Assembly: GCA_013822345.1 (NCBI GenBank)
Contig: PNKH01000065.1
Coordinates: 1 to 44,441, forward strand
Direction: 5' to 3'
From: Isosphaera sp.
GTDB lineage: Bacteria > Planctomycetota > Planctomycetia > Gemmatales > Gemmataceae
DNA length: 44,441 nucleotides
Below the pieces are notes generated by a model, which made no database searches, was not told the DNA's origin, and worked only from the letters and a program-made list of their open reading frames with translations. Below are positions 1 through 6,984 of the stretch, one piece after another. Positions within the stretch are counted from its first letter, which is position 1, and each line of letters opens with the position of its first letter. A program made the position numbers and the translations under genes.

Positions 1-361
1 TGAACTCGGCCGACGTGTGGAGGCGGATCACGTCGCCCGGCGACAGGCCGGTGTGCTCGCACACCCGCGGCAGGTCGGGGGCCATCTCGTAGCAGACGGG
101 GAGTTCGAAGTGATGAGTGATGAGTGATGAGTGATGAGTGTCGGAAGTCGGGCCGTGGGGAAGGGCGGCCAGCCACGCCGTCACCGCCGCGGTGCCGACC
201 CGGTCGGCGTCGAAGAACACGCCGACACTGGCGTAGGCCGGGACGACGTCCTGCAGCCACGGCGGGGCCGCCGCCCGGACCGCAGCCGCGAACCGGACGG
301 CCGCCGCCTCGTCCGGCAGGTACGCGAGCACCGCCTGGTCGCCGAGCGGGACGAGTCGCAT
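1..361 (-). CDS. pxpB: 5-oxoprolinase subunit B (PxpB/KipI family), N-terminal part, cut by window edge
   Basis: The gene reads leftward from an ATG at 361 and runs off the window, leaving about 120 residues. Together with PxpA and PxpC, this family forms the ATP-dependent 5-oxoprolinase that opens pyroglutamate to glutamate. Older annotation calls it KipI or allophanate hydrolase subunit 1. The evidence is the N-terminal PLGDQAVLAYL, then ELPVCYE..APDL and the block GLSPGDVIRLHTSAEF, which match the family's IPV-Y-GPDL and GLS-LHSS-EY blocks in order. The linker before ELPV is built from a 7-bp tandem repeat that encodes a His/Ser-rich stretch. pxpC and pxpA would be expected beyond the left edge. 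The family call is secure; function is inferred from family. Confidence 0.82.
   Translation of the reverse strand, partial: MRLVPLGDQAVLAYLPDEAAAVRFAAAVRAAAPPWLQDVVPAYASVGVFFDADRVGTAAVTAWLAALPHGPTSDTHHSSLITHHFELPVCYEMAPDLPRVCEHTGLSPGDVIRLHTSAEF
111..140. repeat. Tandem heptamer array (TGATGAG x4) inside pxpB
   Basis: Four exact copies of the 7-bp unit TGATGAG (111-138) plus two bases of a fifth. Each copy shifts the reading frame, so three copies give one period of coding; no frame is closed and the array reads as THHSSLITHH in PxpB. It lies in the variable linker between the N-terminal domain and the ELPV strand. The composition (3 G in 7) is far below that of the surrounding DNA. Confidence 0.9.
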
Positions 362-423
362 ACCCTGAGTTGTAGGCGGCCGGCCGCCTGAAACAGCCTC
401 CCCCGACGGGCGTCTTTCAGCCG

Positions 424-915
424 ATGGGACCGGACCAACTGGCCGAACTGGTGGACCGGTACGGGGCGGCCCTGGTGCTGTACGCCCGGCAGTGGTGCGA
501 CTGCCCCGAGGACGTGGTCCAGACCGCCCTGCTGAAGCTCTGCCGGCAGCGGACCCCGCCCGGGAACCTGATCCCGTGGCTGTACAAGGTGGTCCGGAAC
601 GGGGCGATCGACGCCAGCCGGGCGGCCCGCCGCCGGCGCCGGTACGAGGCGGCGGCCGCGGACGCCGCCCCGAAGTGGTTCGCCCCGTCCTACGACCCGA
701 CCGGCCTCGACGCCCGGGCCGCCGCCGCCGCCCTCGCCACCCTGCCCGCCGAGACCCGCGAGATCATCGTGATGCACGTGTGGGGCGGGCTGACGTTCGA
801 GCAGGTCGCCCAGGCGCTCGGCAGCTCCGCCGCCACCTGCTACCGGCGGTACGCCGCCGGCCTCGACGCCCTCCGCAAGACCCTCGGGGCGGAAGCCCCG
901 GTGAAGACGACATGA
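424..915 (+). CDS. ECF-type RNA polymerase sigma factor
   Basis: A 163-residue sigma-70-family factor of the extracytoplasmic-function class, which directs RNA polymerase to a specific promoter set. Region 2 spans roughly residues 5-70 (YARQWCDCPEDVVQTALLKL, then IPWLYKVVRNGAIDASR). A short basic linker follows (ARRRRRY), then region 4 at about 100-155 (LATLPAETREIIVMHVWGGL and TFEQVAQALG, ending CYRRYAAGLDALRK). Length is typical of short planctomycete ECF factors. Its stop overlaps the next start (ATGA), so the next gene is translationally coupled and probably acts with it. The start lies 62 nt from the divergent pxpB start. Target promoters cannot be read from the window. Confidence 0.9.
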   Translation: MGPDQLAELVDRYGAALVLYARQWCDCPEDVVQTALLKLCRQRTPPGNLIPWLYKVVRNGAIDASRAARRRRRYEAAAADAAPKWFAPSYDPTGLDARAAAAALATLPAETREIIVMHVWGGLTFEQVAQALGSSAATCYRRYAAGLDALRKTLGAEAPVKTT

Positions 916-1178
916 CCGACCCCGCCGCCACCGGCCCGCCGCCGCCCGACCCGCTGGCCGTCGCGCTGTCGAAGCTCGACCCGGCCCCGCACGGGTTCGA
1001 CCGGGACGCCCTCATGTTCGCCGCCGGGCAGGCGTCGAAGATGCGGGTCGTCGGCCTGTGGCGGGCGGTCGCCGGCGTCGCCCTGGTGGCCGCCGCGGCG
1101 TTCGCCGCCCTGTACGCCACCCGCCCGCCGCGGGTCGAGGTGATCGACCGCCCGGTGGTCGTCGCCCCGCCGAACTGA
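912..1178 (+). CDS. Small single-pass membrane protein coupled to the ECF sigma gene (possible anti-sigma)
   Basis: An 88-residue protein whose ATG overlaps the sigma-factor stop by 4 nt. It has a Pro-rich N-terminus, a charged cytoplasmic segment (residues 15-45), one hydrophobic segment at about 48-68 (VVGLWRAVAGVALVAAAAFA) and a short outer tail ending VVVAPPN. Position and topology are those of a membrane anti-sigma factor, but no ZAS zinc motif (HXXXCXXC) is present and it is very short. The anti-sigma role is inferred from coupling only. Confidence 0.75.
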   Translation: MTDPAATGPPPPDPLAVALSKLDPAPHGFDRDALMFAAGQASKMRVVGLWRAVAGVALVAAAAFAALYATRPPRVEVIDRPVVVAPPN

Positions 1179-1187
1179 CCCCGTCCG

Positions 1188-1193
1188 TATAAT
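1188..1193 (+). promoter_or_regulatory. Likely -10 box (TATAAT) for the S9 peptidase gene
   Basis: A perfect TATAAT lies 32 nt before the ATG at 1226 in otherwise GC-rich DNA, just after the upstream stop at 1178. No convincing -35 is seen. Similar boxes (TACAAT, TATCAT, TACACT) sit ahead of many genes here. Confidence 0.6.
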
Positions 1194-1225
1194 CCCGTCG
1201 CGCCCACGTCCCCTCGGAGTGACCC

Positions 1226-3157
1226 ATGTCCCGCGTCCTGCTCGCGGCCGGTTTCGCCATGCTCGCCGCCCCGCCCGCCCGCGCCGACCTCCCGCCGCTC
1301 ATCCCGCGCGAGGTCCTGTTCGGCAACCCGGACAAGGCCGGCCCGCAGATCAGCCCGGACGGCAAGCACCTGGCGTACCTCGCCCCGGACGACAAGAACG
1401 TCCTGCAGGTGTGGGTGAAGCCGCTCCCGGCCGGCGACGCGAAGCGGGTGACGAGCGACGAGAAGCGCGGCATCCGCCAGTACTTCTGGGCGCACGACCG
1501 GAAGCACCTGCTCTACCTGCAGGACAAGGGCGGGGACGAGAACTTCCACCTGTTCGCCGCCGAGTTGACCACCGGGAAGACCCGCGACCTCACCCCGTTC
1601 GACGGCGTCCGGGTGCAGGGCGTGGACCTCGACAAGCACCACCCGGACACCGTCCTGGTCGGGATGAACAAGCGGGACAAGGCCGCGTTCGACCTGCACC
1701 GGGTCACCATCTCGACCGGCGAGGAGAAGCTCGACACGCAGAACCCCGGCCTGGTCCTCGGGTGGACCGCCGACAAGGACTTCGTCATCCGGGCGGCGAC
1801 CGCGGTGAACACGAAGACCGGCGGGTACGACCTGATGGTGCGGGAGAAGCCGGGGGCCGAGTGGAAGGTGGTGAAGAGCTGGACGAACGAGGAGCAGGGG
1901 TCGGCGGCCGGGTTCGGGGCGGACGCCAACACCCTGTACGTGGTCGGCAACCACGACGCGAACACCGCCCGGCTGACGAAGCTCGACCTGGCCACCGGGA
2001 AGGAGGAGGTGCTGGCCGAGGACAAGGAGTACGACCTCGGCGGGGCGATGATCGACGACAAGCGGCGCGTCCCGCTGGCGGTGTCGTTCACCAAGGCCCG
2101 GACCGAGTGGAAGGCGCTGGACGAGAGCGTGAAGGCCGACCTCGACGCGCTGGCCAAGGTCCGCCGCGGCGACTTCGGCGTCAGCAGCAAGACGGACGAC
2201 GACACGAAGTGGGTGGTCGGGTACACCGCCGACGACGGCCCGGTCGCGTACTACCTGTACGACCGGCCGGCGAAGAAGGCCGAGTTCCTGTTCGTGAACA
2301 ACGCGAAGCTGGAGGCGGCGAAGCTGGCCCGGACCGAGCCGGTCGAGTTCAAGGCGAAGGACGGCCTCACCGTCCACGGGTACCTGACGAAGCCGGTCGG
2401 GGTGGAGGCGAAGAACCTGCCGGCGGTGCTGCTGGTGCACGGCGGGCCGTGGGCGCGGGACACCTGGGGGTACAACCCGACGGTGCAGTTCCTGGCGAAC
2501 CGCGGGTACGCGGTGCTGCAGGTGAACTTCCGCGGCAGCACCGGGTACGGGAAGGCGTTCCTGAACGCCGGGAACCGGGAGTGGGCCGGGAAGATGCACC
2601 AGGACCTGGTCGACGCGAAGGCGTGGCTGGTGACGGAGGGTGTCGCCGACCCGAAGAAGGTGGCGATCATGGGCGGGAGCTACGGCGGGTACGCGACGCT
2701 GGTCGGGCTGACGTTCACCCCGGAGGAGTTCGCCTGCGGGGTGGACATCGTCGGCCCGAGCAACATCGCGACGCTGCTGAAGACGATCCCGCCGTACTGG
2801 GCCCCGGCGAAGGCGCTGTTCGCCAAGCGGGTCGGCGACCTGGAGAAGGAGGAGGACTTCCTGAAGGAGCGGAGCCCGCTGTTCAAGGTGAACTCCATCA
2901 CCAAGCCGCTCCTGATCGGGCAGGGGGCGAACGACCCGCGGGTGAAGCAGGCGGAGAGCGACCAGATCGTGGAGGCGATGCGGAAGAACGGCAAGCCGGT
3001 GGAGTACGTGGTGTACCCGGACGAGGGCCACGGGTTCGCCCGGCCGGAGAACCGGCTCCACTTCAACGCGGTGACCGAGCAGTTCCTGGCGAAGCACCTG
3101 GGCGGCCGGGCGGAGCCGGTCGGGGAGATCAAAGGCCACTCCGGCCAGGTGAAGTGA
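1226..3157 (+). CDS. Secreted S9 family peptidase (prolyl oligopeptidase/acylaminoacyl-peptidase type)
   Basis: A 643-residue serine peptidase. A signal peptide (MSRVLLAAGFAMLAAPPARA) predicts export. Residues about 30-380 form the beta-propeller (repeats such as ISPDGKHLAYLAPDD), and about 385-643 the alpha/beta hydrolase. The catalytic triad is visible: Ser485 in GGSYGGYA, Asp570 in GANDPRV and His602 in DEGHGF. The oxyanion region VHGGPWARD is also intact. The family cleaves short peptides, often after proline, or removes acylated N-terminal residues; exact specificity is not readable. The gene has its own -10 box and is followed by a 29-bp-arm inverted repeat, so it looks monocistronic. 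Confidence 0.92.
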   Translation: MSRVLLAAGFAMLAAPPARADLPPLIPREVLFGNPDKAGPQISPDGKHLAYLAPDDKNVLQVWVKPLPAGDAKRVTSDEKRGIRQYFWAHDRKHLLYLQDKGGDENFHLFAAELTTGKTRDLTPFDGVRVQGVDLDKHHPDTVLVGMNKRDKAAFDLHRVTISTGEEKLDTQNPGLVLGWTADKDFVIRAATAVNTKTGGYDLMVREKPGAEWKVVKSWTNEEQGSAAGFGADANTLYVVGNHDANTARLTKLDLATGKEEVLAEDKEYDLGGAMIDDKRRVPLAVSFTKARTEWKALDESVKADLDALAKVRRGDFGVSSKTDDDTKWVVGYTADDGPVAYYLYDRPAKKAEFLFVNNAKLEAAKLARTEPVEFKAKDGLTVHGYLTKPVGVEAKNLPAVLLVHGGPWARDTWGYNPTVQFLANRGYAVLQVNFRGSTGYGKAFLNAGNREWAGKMHQDLVDAKAWLVTEGVADPKKVAIMGGSYGGYATLVGLTFTPEEFACGVDIVGPSNIATLLKTIPPYWAPAKALFAKRVGDLEKEEDFLKERSPLFKVNSITKPLLIGQGANDPRVKQAESDQIVEAMRKNGKPVEYVVYPDEGHGFARPENRLHFNAVTEQFLAKHLGGRAEPVGEIKGHSGQVK

Positions 3158-3162
3158 GTGTG

Positions 3163-3230
3163 CCGTCCGAGCCGGACGCGTGAGCGACGGGTCTTGCCCG
3201 GCCCGTCGCTCACGCGTCCGGCTCGGACGG
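3163..3230. repeat. Inverted repeat, 29-bp perfect arms, 10-nt spacer (GAGC family)
   Basis: Arms 3163-3191 and 3202-3230 are perfect complements around a 10-nt spacer. The element starts 5 nt after the S9 peptidase stop. The core GAGCCGG...GTGAGCGAC recurs in the elements at 15082 and 33309. No T-run follows, so it is not a classical intrinsic terminator, although the RNA would fold very stably. Confidence 0.92.
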
Positions 3231-3296
3231 CCGGTTGCCCCCGCCCCGGCCGGTCTGGTAGGCTATCTCCCGCCCGCCACCGCCCGAGGACCGACC

Positions 3297-3998
3297 ATGC
3301 GGACTCTCACCCGGGTCACCGCCGCCGTACTCCTGACCGCCGTCGCCGCCGGGGCGGCCCCGGTCCCGAAGGAGGAGCCGCGGCCGGCGCTCGAGGGCAA
3401 GTACGCCCTCACGGCCGTCTCGTCGGCCGTTAACCCAGCCGACGACCCGGTGAAGGGCCCGGCCGCGTTCCCCCGGGTCGACCGCACCACCACCTACCTG
3501 CCCGGCCCGGCGACCATCACCCGGGACCGGATCGTCCTCGAGGGCCGCGTCCCGGCCACCGCCACCGCCGCCACGCTCGCCAGCGTGCAGCTCCCGGTCA
3601 CGCTCGAGTACGCCGTGGTGGACGCGACGAAGCGGCCGCTCCACGTCGACGTGTTCACCGTCACCCCGCGCGGGAAGAAGACGAAGATGGAGGGGCTGGC
3701 CGAGGTGGTGGAGGACCGGCTGATCCTGGCGGTCGCCAAGGCGGGCGGGGAGCGGCCGAGGACGACGGACGAGGCCGACGGGGTGACGGTGTACTACTTC
3801 CGGAAGGCCCCGCCGCCGCCGCCGGCCGAGTTCAAGATCGTCGCCCTGACCGTCGGCAAGGAGGCGGAGGCGGAGAAGGAGCTGAACCGGCTGGCCAAGG
3901 AGGGGTACGAGCTGGTGAGCACGACCCAGCCGTCGGCCCCGGACGCCAAGTCGTCGCCGACCACCGTCCACTTCGTTCTGAAGCGGGCGGCGAAGTAG
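3297..3998 (+). CDS. Exported TIGR03067-like protein with DUF4177-like C-terminus
   Basis: A 233-residue protein starting at the ATG at 3297, because a signal peptide (MRTLTRVTAAVLLTAVAAGA) follows directly; an in-frame upstream extension would run through the inverted repeat. Residues about 30-170 resemble the planctomycete TIGR03067 domain: LEGKYALTAVSS at the front, DATKRPLHVDV in the middle and ERPRTTDEADGVTVYYFRK at the end. After a proline run (PPPPPAEF), residues about 178-233 resemble DUF4177 (EKELNRLAKEGYELVST... FVLKR). Neither domain has a known activity; an extracytoplasmic role is likely. A TAGGCT box at 3259-3264 may be its -10. Confidence 0.75.
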   Translation: MRTLTRVTAAVLLTAVAAGAAPVPKEEPRPALEGKYALTAVSSAVNPADDPVKGPAAFPRVDRTTTYLPGPATITRDRIVLEGRVPATATAATLASVQLPVTLEYAVVDATKRPLHVDVFTVTPRGKKTKMEGLAEVVEDRLILAVAKAGGERPRTTDEADGVTVYYFRKAPPPPPAEFKIVALTVGKEAEAEKELNRLAKEGYELVSTTQPSAPDAKSSPTTVHFVLKRAAK

Positions 3999-3999
3999 C

Positions 4000-4032
4000 G
4001 GCCCCGCCCGCCGGTCCCGCCCGGGCGGGGCC
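4000..4032. terminator. GC-rich hairpin after the TIGR03067-like gene
   Basis: Perfect 11-bp arms (GGCCCCGCCCG, 4000-4010, and its complement, 4022-4032) with an 11-nt loop, starting 1 nt after the stop codon. No U-tract follows. It also abuts the -10 box of the next gene. Confidence 0.6.
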
Positions 4033-4038
4033 GGCGCG

Positions 4039-4044
4039 TATCAT
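4039..4044 (+). promoter_or_regulatory. -10 box (TATCAT) placing transcription start at the ATG
   Basis: TATCAT ends 6 nt before the ATG at 4051. With the usual 6-8 nt from -10 to the first transcribed base, the transcript would begin at or within a base or two of the start codon, i.e. leaderless. No Shine-Dalgarno is present in the gap. Confidence 0.55.
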
Positions 4045-4050
4045 TCCCAC

Positions 4051-4923
4051 ATGCTCGCGCACCTCCGCACCCTCCGCCTGTCCGCCTGGCTCGGGTGGCA
4101 GCTCGAGACGAACTGGGCCAGCCCGTGGCTGTTCGCCCTGTACATGCTGGTCAAGCCGGTGTGCGGGTCGCTGATGCTGGTGTGCATGTTCTTCGCGGCC
4201 AAGGCGGCCTCCGGCGGCCGGGTCCCGGCCGAGTTCCTCCCGTACCTGTACGTGTCGAACGCCTGCTACGGGCTGGTCGGCACCGTCATGTTCGGGCTCT
4301 CCTACGCGGTGGTGCGGGACCGGGAGCACTACCGGATGCTGAAGTACGTGTACATCAGCCCGGCCCACTTCCAGACGTACTTCCTCGGCCGCGGGGCGGC
4401 CCGCGGGCTCGAAGGCACGATCGGCGGGGTGCTGAACGTGGGCGTCGGCCTGTTCCTGTTCGCCGAGCTGCGGAACACCGTCGCGGTCGACGTCGGGTGG
4501 CTGCTGGTGTTCCTGGCGATCGGCGGGGCGATGCTGTGGGCGTGCGGGATGCTGCTGGCGGCGGCGTGCCTGAACCTGTCGCGGAGCGGGATGTTCCTGA
4601 GCGAGGGGATCGCCGGCGTCGTGTACCTCTTGAGCGGGGTGGTGTTCCCGCTGACGGTGTTCGACCGGGACGGCTTGCGGTGGGTGTTGTGGGTGTCGCA
4701 GAGCCTGCCGACGACGTACTGGCTGGAGGGGATGCGGCGGGCGCTGATGGGGCCGTTGCCGGAGCGGTTCGCCGGCCCGCTCGCCGGGTGGAGCACCGGC
4801 GGGCTGGCGCTGATGCTGCTGGCGACGACGGCGGGGCTGGTGGTGCTGGCGCAGCTGTTCTGGCGGTGGAGCGAGCGGCGGGCGTGGCGGACCGGCCGGC
4901 TGGAGGAGAACGCCGGGGTGTGA
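4051..4923 (+). CDS. ABC-2 type transporter permease
   Basis: A 290-residue polytopic membrane protein with about six hydrophobic segments, including LFALYMLVKPVCGSLMLVCM near residue 30 and LLVFLAIGGAMLWACGMLLA near 155. The signature PLTVFDRDGLRWVLWVSQSL with PTTYWLEGMRRALMG at about 205-235 is typical of ABC-2 permeases that export polysaccharides, lipids or drugs. No ATPase gene adjoins it, so the partner must be encoded elsewhere. The likely leaderless start at 4051 follows a TATCAT box. It ends in a convergent junction filled by a GTAG-type paired hairpin. Confidence 0.85.
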   Translation: MLAHLRTLRLSAWLGWQLETNWASPWLFALYMLVKPVCGSLMLVCMFFAAKAASGGRVPAEFLPYLYVSNACYGLVGTVMFGLSYAVVRDREHYRMLKYVYISPAHFQTYFLGRGAARGLEGTIGGVLNVGVGLFLFAELRNTVAVDVGWLLVFLAIGGAMLWACGMLLAAACLNLSRSGMFLSEGIAGVVYLLSGVVFPLTVFDRDGLRWVLWVSQSLPTTYWLEGMRRALMGPLPERFAGPLAGWSTGGLALMLLATTAGLVVLAQLFWRWSERRAWRTGRLEENAGV

Positions 4924-4940
4924 AGTCGCCCCGTGCTCCC

Positions 4941-5030
4941 GTAGGGTGCGTCGAGGCCCGCTCCGGGCCGACGACGCACCACCCCTCCCCGGTGCGTCGT
5001 CGGCCCGGAGCGGGCCTCGACGCACCCTAC
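4941..5030. repeat. GTAG-foot paired hairpin (BIME-like), 40-bp perfect arms
   Basis: Arms 4941-4980 and 4991-5030 are perfect complements with a 10-nt spacer. Each arm starts with GTAG (or ends CTAC) and is itself a near-complete hairpin: GGTGCGTCG pairs with CGACGCACC, and GGCCCG with CGGGCC around CTC. GTAG beside an imperfect hairpin, in two inverted copies, is the architecture of REP/BIME elements. It lies between the convergent ABC permease and baeRF3-like genes. Confidence 0.92.
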
Positions 5031-5059
5031 CCAGTTGCGGACATCGCGGGACCCGCACG

Positions 5060-6229
5060 TCAGTACCGGTAGATCGCCGCCAGGCCGGTGTCCGTCGGGA
5101 CGTTCGCCGACGGGGTCAGGATCACCCGGGCCTTCGTCAGCAGGGCCATTTCCGCCAGGTCGTCGAGCATGTCCCCGGCCGCAGGGTCGCCCGCGGACGC
5201 CGGCCGCATCTCCCCCGTCCCGCGCTCCACCGACCCCGGCAGCACCCGGTCCGCGTCGATCAGCAGCGTCCCGATCCGTCCCTCCGCCGCGGCCCGCGCC
5301 GCCTCCGCCAGGTCGGCCGTTCCCTTCCCGCGCGACCGCGCCAGCCCGAAGTCCTCGCGGATCTGCGCGAGCCGGTCCAGGTAGTGCTTCTCGAACACCT
5401 TCCACGCCCGGTCCCGGATCTCCGGCAGCGACAGGTTCGTCCAGTCCCCGTGCACCGCCTCCTCGACCACGAACCGGTTCTTCGTCGCCGCCCGGAACTC
5501 CGACAGGTTGTCGTCGATCCCCGCCAGGATCACCGGCAGCCCCGACGGCTCCGACACCCGGGCCGTCACCGCCCGGTCGACGATCTGGAAGAACCGCCGG
5601 ATGTCCGGGAAGAGTTGCTCCTCGCGCGACCCGCGGCCCTCCCGCCCGGTGTCGGTCGCGTCCCGGGTGCCGGGCTTCGGCCCGGGCCCCGGCCCGCCGG
5701 CGGTCGATCCCGCGAGCGGCTCGTCCGTCTCCGCCCCGCGAGCCTCGGCCAGCGTCAGCGGCACCCCGGGGACGTGCAGCGCCCGCAGCCCGTACCGGTT
5801 CCCCTCGAACAGCCCGACCCGCTCCCTCGACACCCCGAGGACGTGGAACGGGTCGGCCGACTGGACGTACCGCAACAGCGGCTTGACGTGGAACGTCTCC
5901 CCGACCTCGACCCGCGGCGGCACCTCCCGCGGCAGGTTGAAGGCGTCGAGCCGGCCCGGGGACGCCAGCACCACCACCGCCCCGCCCGGGTCGGCCCACA
6001 CCGCCGGGTCGCTCACCAAGTCGGTCAGCTTGGCGACGAGGTCCCGCGCGGCCGGGCCGGGGTACGACTTCTCCAGGGCCTGCTCGGCCGTCCGGACCAG
6101 GCTCCGGTACCGCGTCTGGGCCGGCTCGCCCCCGGAGTCGACCTTCCCGACCGGGACGTAGATCGACACGCACGGGGCTTCGGCCGCCGCGAGGGCGGCC
6201 GACAGGTAGGCGGGGTCCGGGGTGCGCAC
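5060..6229 (-). CDS. eRF1-fold protein, baeRF family 3 (ribosome-associated, AOC03_06830-like)
   Basis: A 389-residue protein. The start is a GTG at 6229 with GGAGG 8 nt upstream. The sequence follows the bacterial/archaeal eRF1-like family 3: PCVSIYVP near the N-terminus, GAVVVLASPGRLDAFNLP, then FHVKPLLRY, RVGLFEGNRYGLRALHVPGV with TLAEA, ILAGIDDNLSEFRAAT, EGRIGTLLIDAD and the C-terminal AAIYRY. The family is related to the RNA-binding eRF1/Pelota core and is proposed to act on ribosomes in hibernation or rescue. That role is inferred from family only. A Gly/Pro-rich insert at about 180-210 (GGPGPGPKPG) contains a small CCGGGC-TTCG-GCCCGG hairpin at DNA level. The rhodanese gene is upstream on the same strand. 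Confidence 0.8.
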   Translation of the reverse strand: MRTPDPAYLSAALAAAEAPCVSIYVPVGKVDSGGEPAQTRYRSLVRTAEQALEKSYPGPAARDLVAKLTDLVSDPAVWADPGGAVVVLASPGRLDAFNLPREVPPRVEVGETFHVKPLLRYVQSADPFHVLGVSRERVGLFEGNRYGLRALHVPGVPLTLAEARGAETDEPLAGSTAGGPGPGPKPGTRDATDTGREGRGSREEQLFPDIRRFFQIVDRAVTARVSEPSGLPVILAGIDDNLSEFRAATKNRFVVEEAVHGDWTNLSLPEIRDRAWKVFEKHYLDRLAQIREDFGLARSRGKGTADLAEAARAAAEGRIGTLLIDADRVLPGSVERGTGEMRPASAGDPAAGDMLDDLAEMALLTKARVILTPSANVPTDTGLAAIYRY

Positions 6230-6292
6230 GGGAGAGACCTCCGGGGTGACGGACGACCGCCGGAGGTGCAACCGTCGTGCCCGCCCGCCACC

Positions 6293-6348
6293 AGCCCGCG
6301 GCGCGAGCAAGGGCGGCGGGCCGAACGCCCTTGCTCGCGCCGCGGGCT
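6293..6348. repeat. Inverted repeat, 23-bp perfect arms, 10-nt spacer
   Basis: Arms 6293-6315 and 6326-6348 are perfect complements around a 10-nt spacer. It sits between the rhodanese gene (ending 6358) and the baeRF3-like gene (starting 6229), both on the minus strand, so it would fold in the intergenic mRNA. Confidence 0.9.
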
Positions 6349-6357
6349 CGTCGGCGG

Positions 6358-6732
6358 CTACTGCTCCGTCGGCAGCCCGGCCTTCACCCACGCCGCCCAC
6401 CCGCCGTCCATGCTGACCACGTTCGTGTACCCCATCTTCTGGAGGGCGTCGGCGGCCAGCGCCGACCGGAACCCGCCGCCGCAGTACAGCACCAGCGGCG
6501 TCGCCGGGTCCGGCACCCGCGCCTCGATGTCCCGCTCGATCACCCCCTTCCCGAGGTGCACCGCCCCGGCCGCGTGACCGGCCGCGAACTCCCGGTCCTC
6601 CCGGACGTCCACCAGGACGAACCGGTCCCCGGCCGCGAGCCGGGCCCGCACGTCCTCGAGGGTACACTCCCGGACCCGGGACCTGGCGTCGGCCACCAGC
6701 TTCAGGAACCCCGGCGCGTGCTGCTTGGCCAT
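6358..6732 (-). CDS. Rhodanese-like sulfurtransferase domain protein
   Basis: A 124-residue single-domain rhodanese. The fold is recognisable from [20 protein letters not shown] (residues about 38-57), the active-site loop CGGGFRSA, and the final [14 protein letters not shown]. The active-site Cys is present, so persulfide transfer is plausible. It differs from many standalone rhodaneses by about 25 extra N-terminal residues ([20 protein letters not shown]). It lies upstream of and on the same strand as the baeRF3-like gene, separated by a palindrome, and is divergent from DUF1559. Substrate unknown. Confidence 0.88.
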   Translation of the reverse strand: MAKQHAPGFLKLVADARSRVRECTLEDVRARLAAGDRFVLVDVREDREFAAGHAAGAVHLGKGVIERDIEARVPDPATPLVLYCGGGFRSALAADALQKMGYTNVVSMDGGWAAWVKAGLPTEQ

Positions 6733-6821
6733 TACCCGGCCTCCGGTGCGGTGGGGTCGCGGGTCGGGCGGACCGGCGGCCCGGGACCCCACTCTCCAGG
6801 CGTCGGTCGAGAATATGAAAA

Positions 6822-6850
6822 TTGTCGGAAAAAAGCTGTGCCGTTACCAT
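6822..6850 (+). promoter_or_regulatory. Sigma-70-like promoter for the DUF1559 gene
   Basis: TTGTCG (6822-6827), a 17-nt spacer and TACCAT (6845-6850) form the best-spaced -35/-10 pair in the window. It sits in an AT-rich island (about 6810-6880) unlike the surrounding DNA and gives a leader of about 130 nt before the ATG at 6985. Confidence 0.6.
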
Positions 6851-6984
6851 CCGGGCGGTGTATTGTTACAAACTGCGAGGCACTCACCGGCGGCTCATCC
6901 ACTCCCGTCCGCCGCCGGCCGCGAATCGCGCGGGTGCCTCCGGCCTCTTCCCGAACCGTCCGTTCATCATCCGAGGGGGTTCCC

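Noticed and set aside
111-140. CRISPR-like or minisatellite array
   Set aside because: Units of 7 bp without spacers do not form a CRISPR; no cas gene is present.
3163-3230. Classical Rho-independent terminator
   Set aside because: The stem is ideal but no T-run follows on either strand; this holds for nearly all the long palindromes, so they are listed as repeats.
3180-3296. An upstream in-frame ATG for the TIGR03067-like gene
   Set aside because: It would translate half of the 29-bp-arm inverted repeat; the ATG at 3297 is followed at once by a signal peptide.
4000-4032. GTAG-type REP hairpin
   Set aside because: It is a simple GC hairpin without the GTAG foot and with no inverted partner.
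6850-6900. A tRNA or small RNA in the AT-rich island before DUF1559
   Set aside because: No cloverleaf or conserved T-loop can be drawn; the composition is explained by a promoter.
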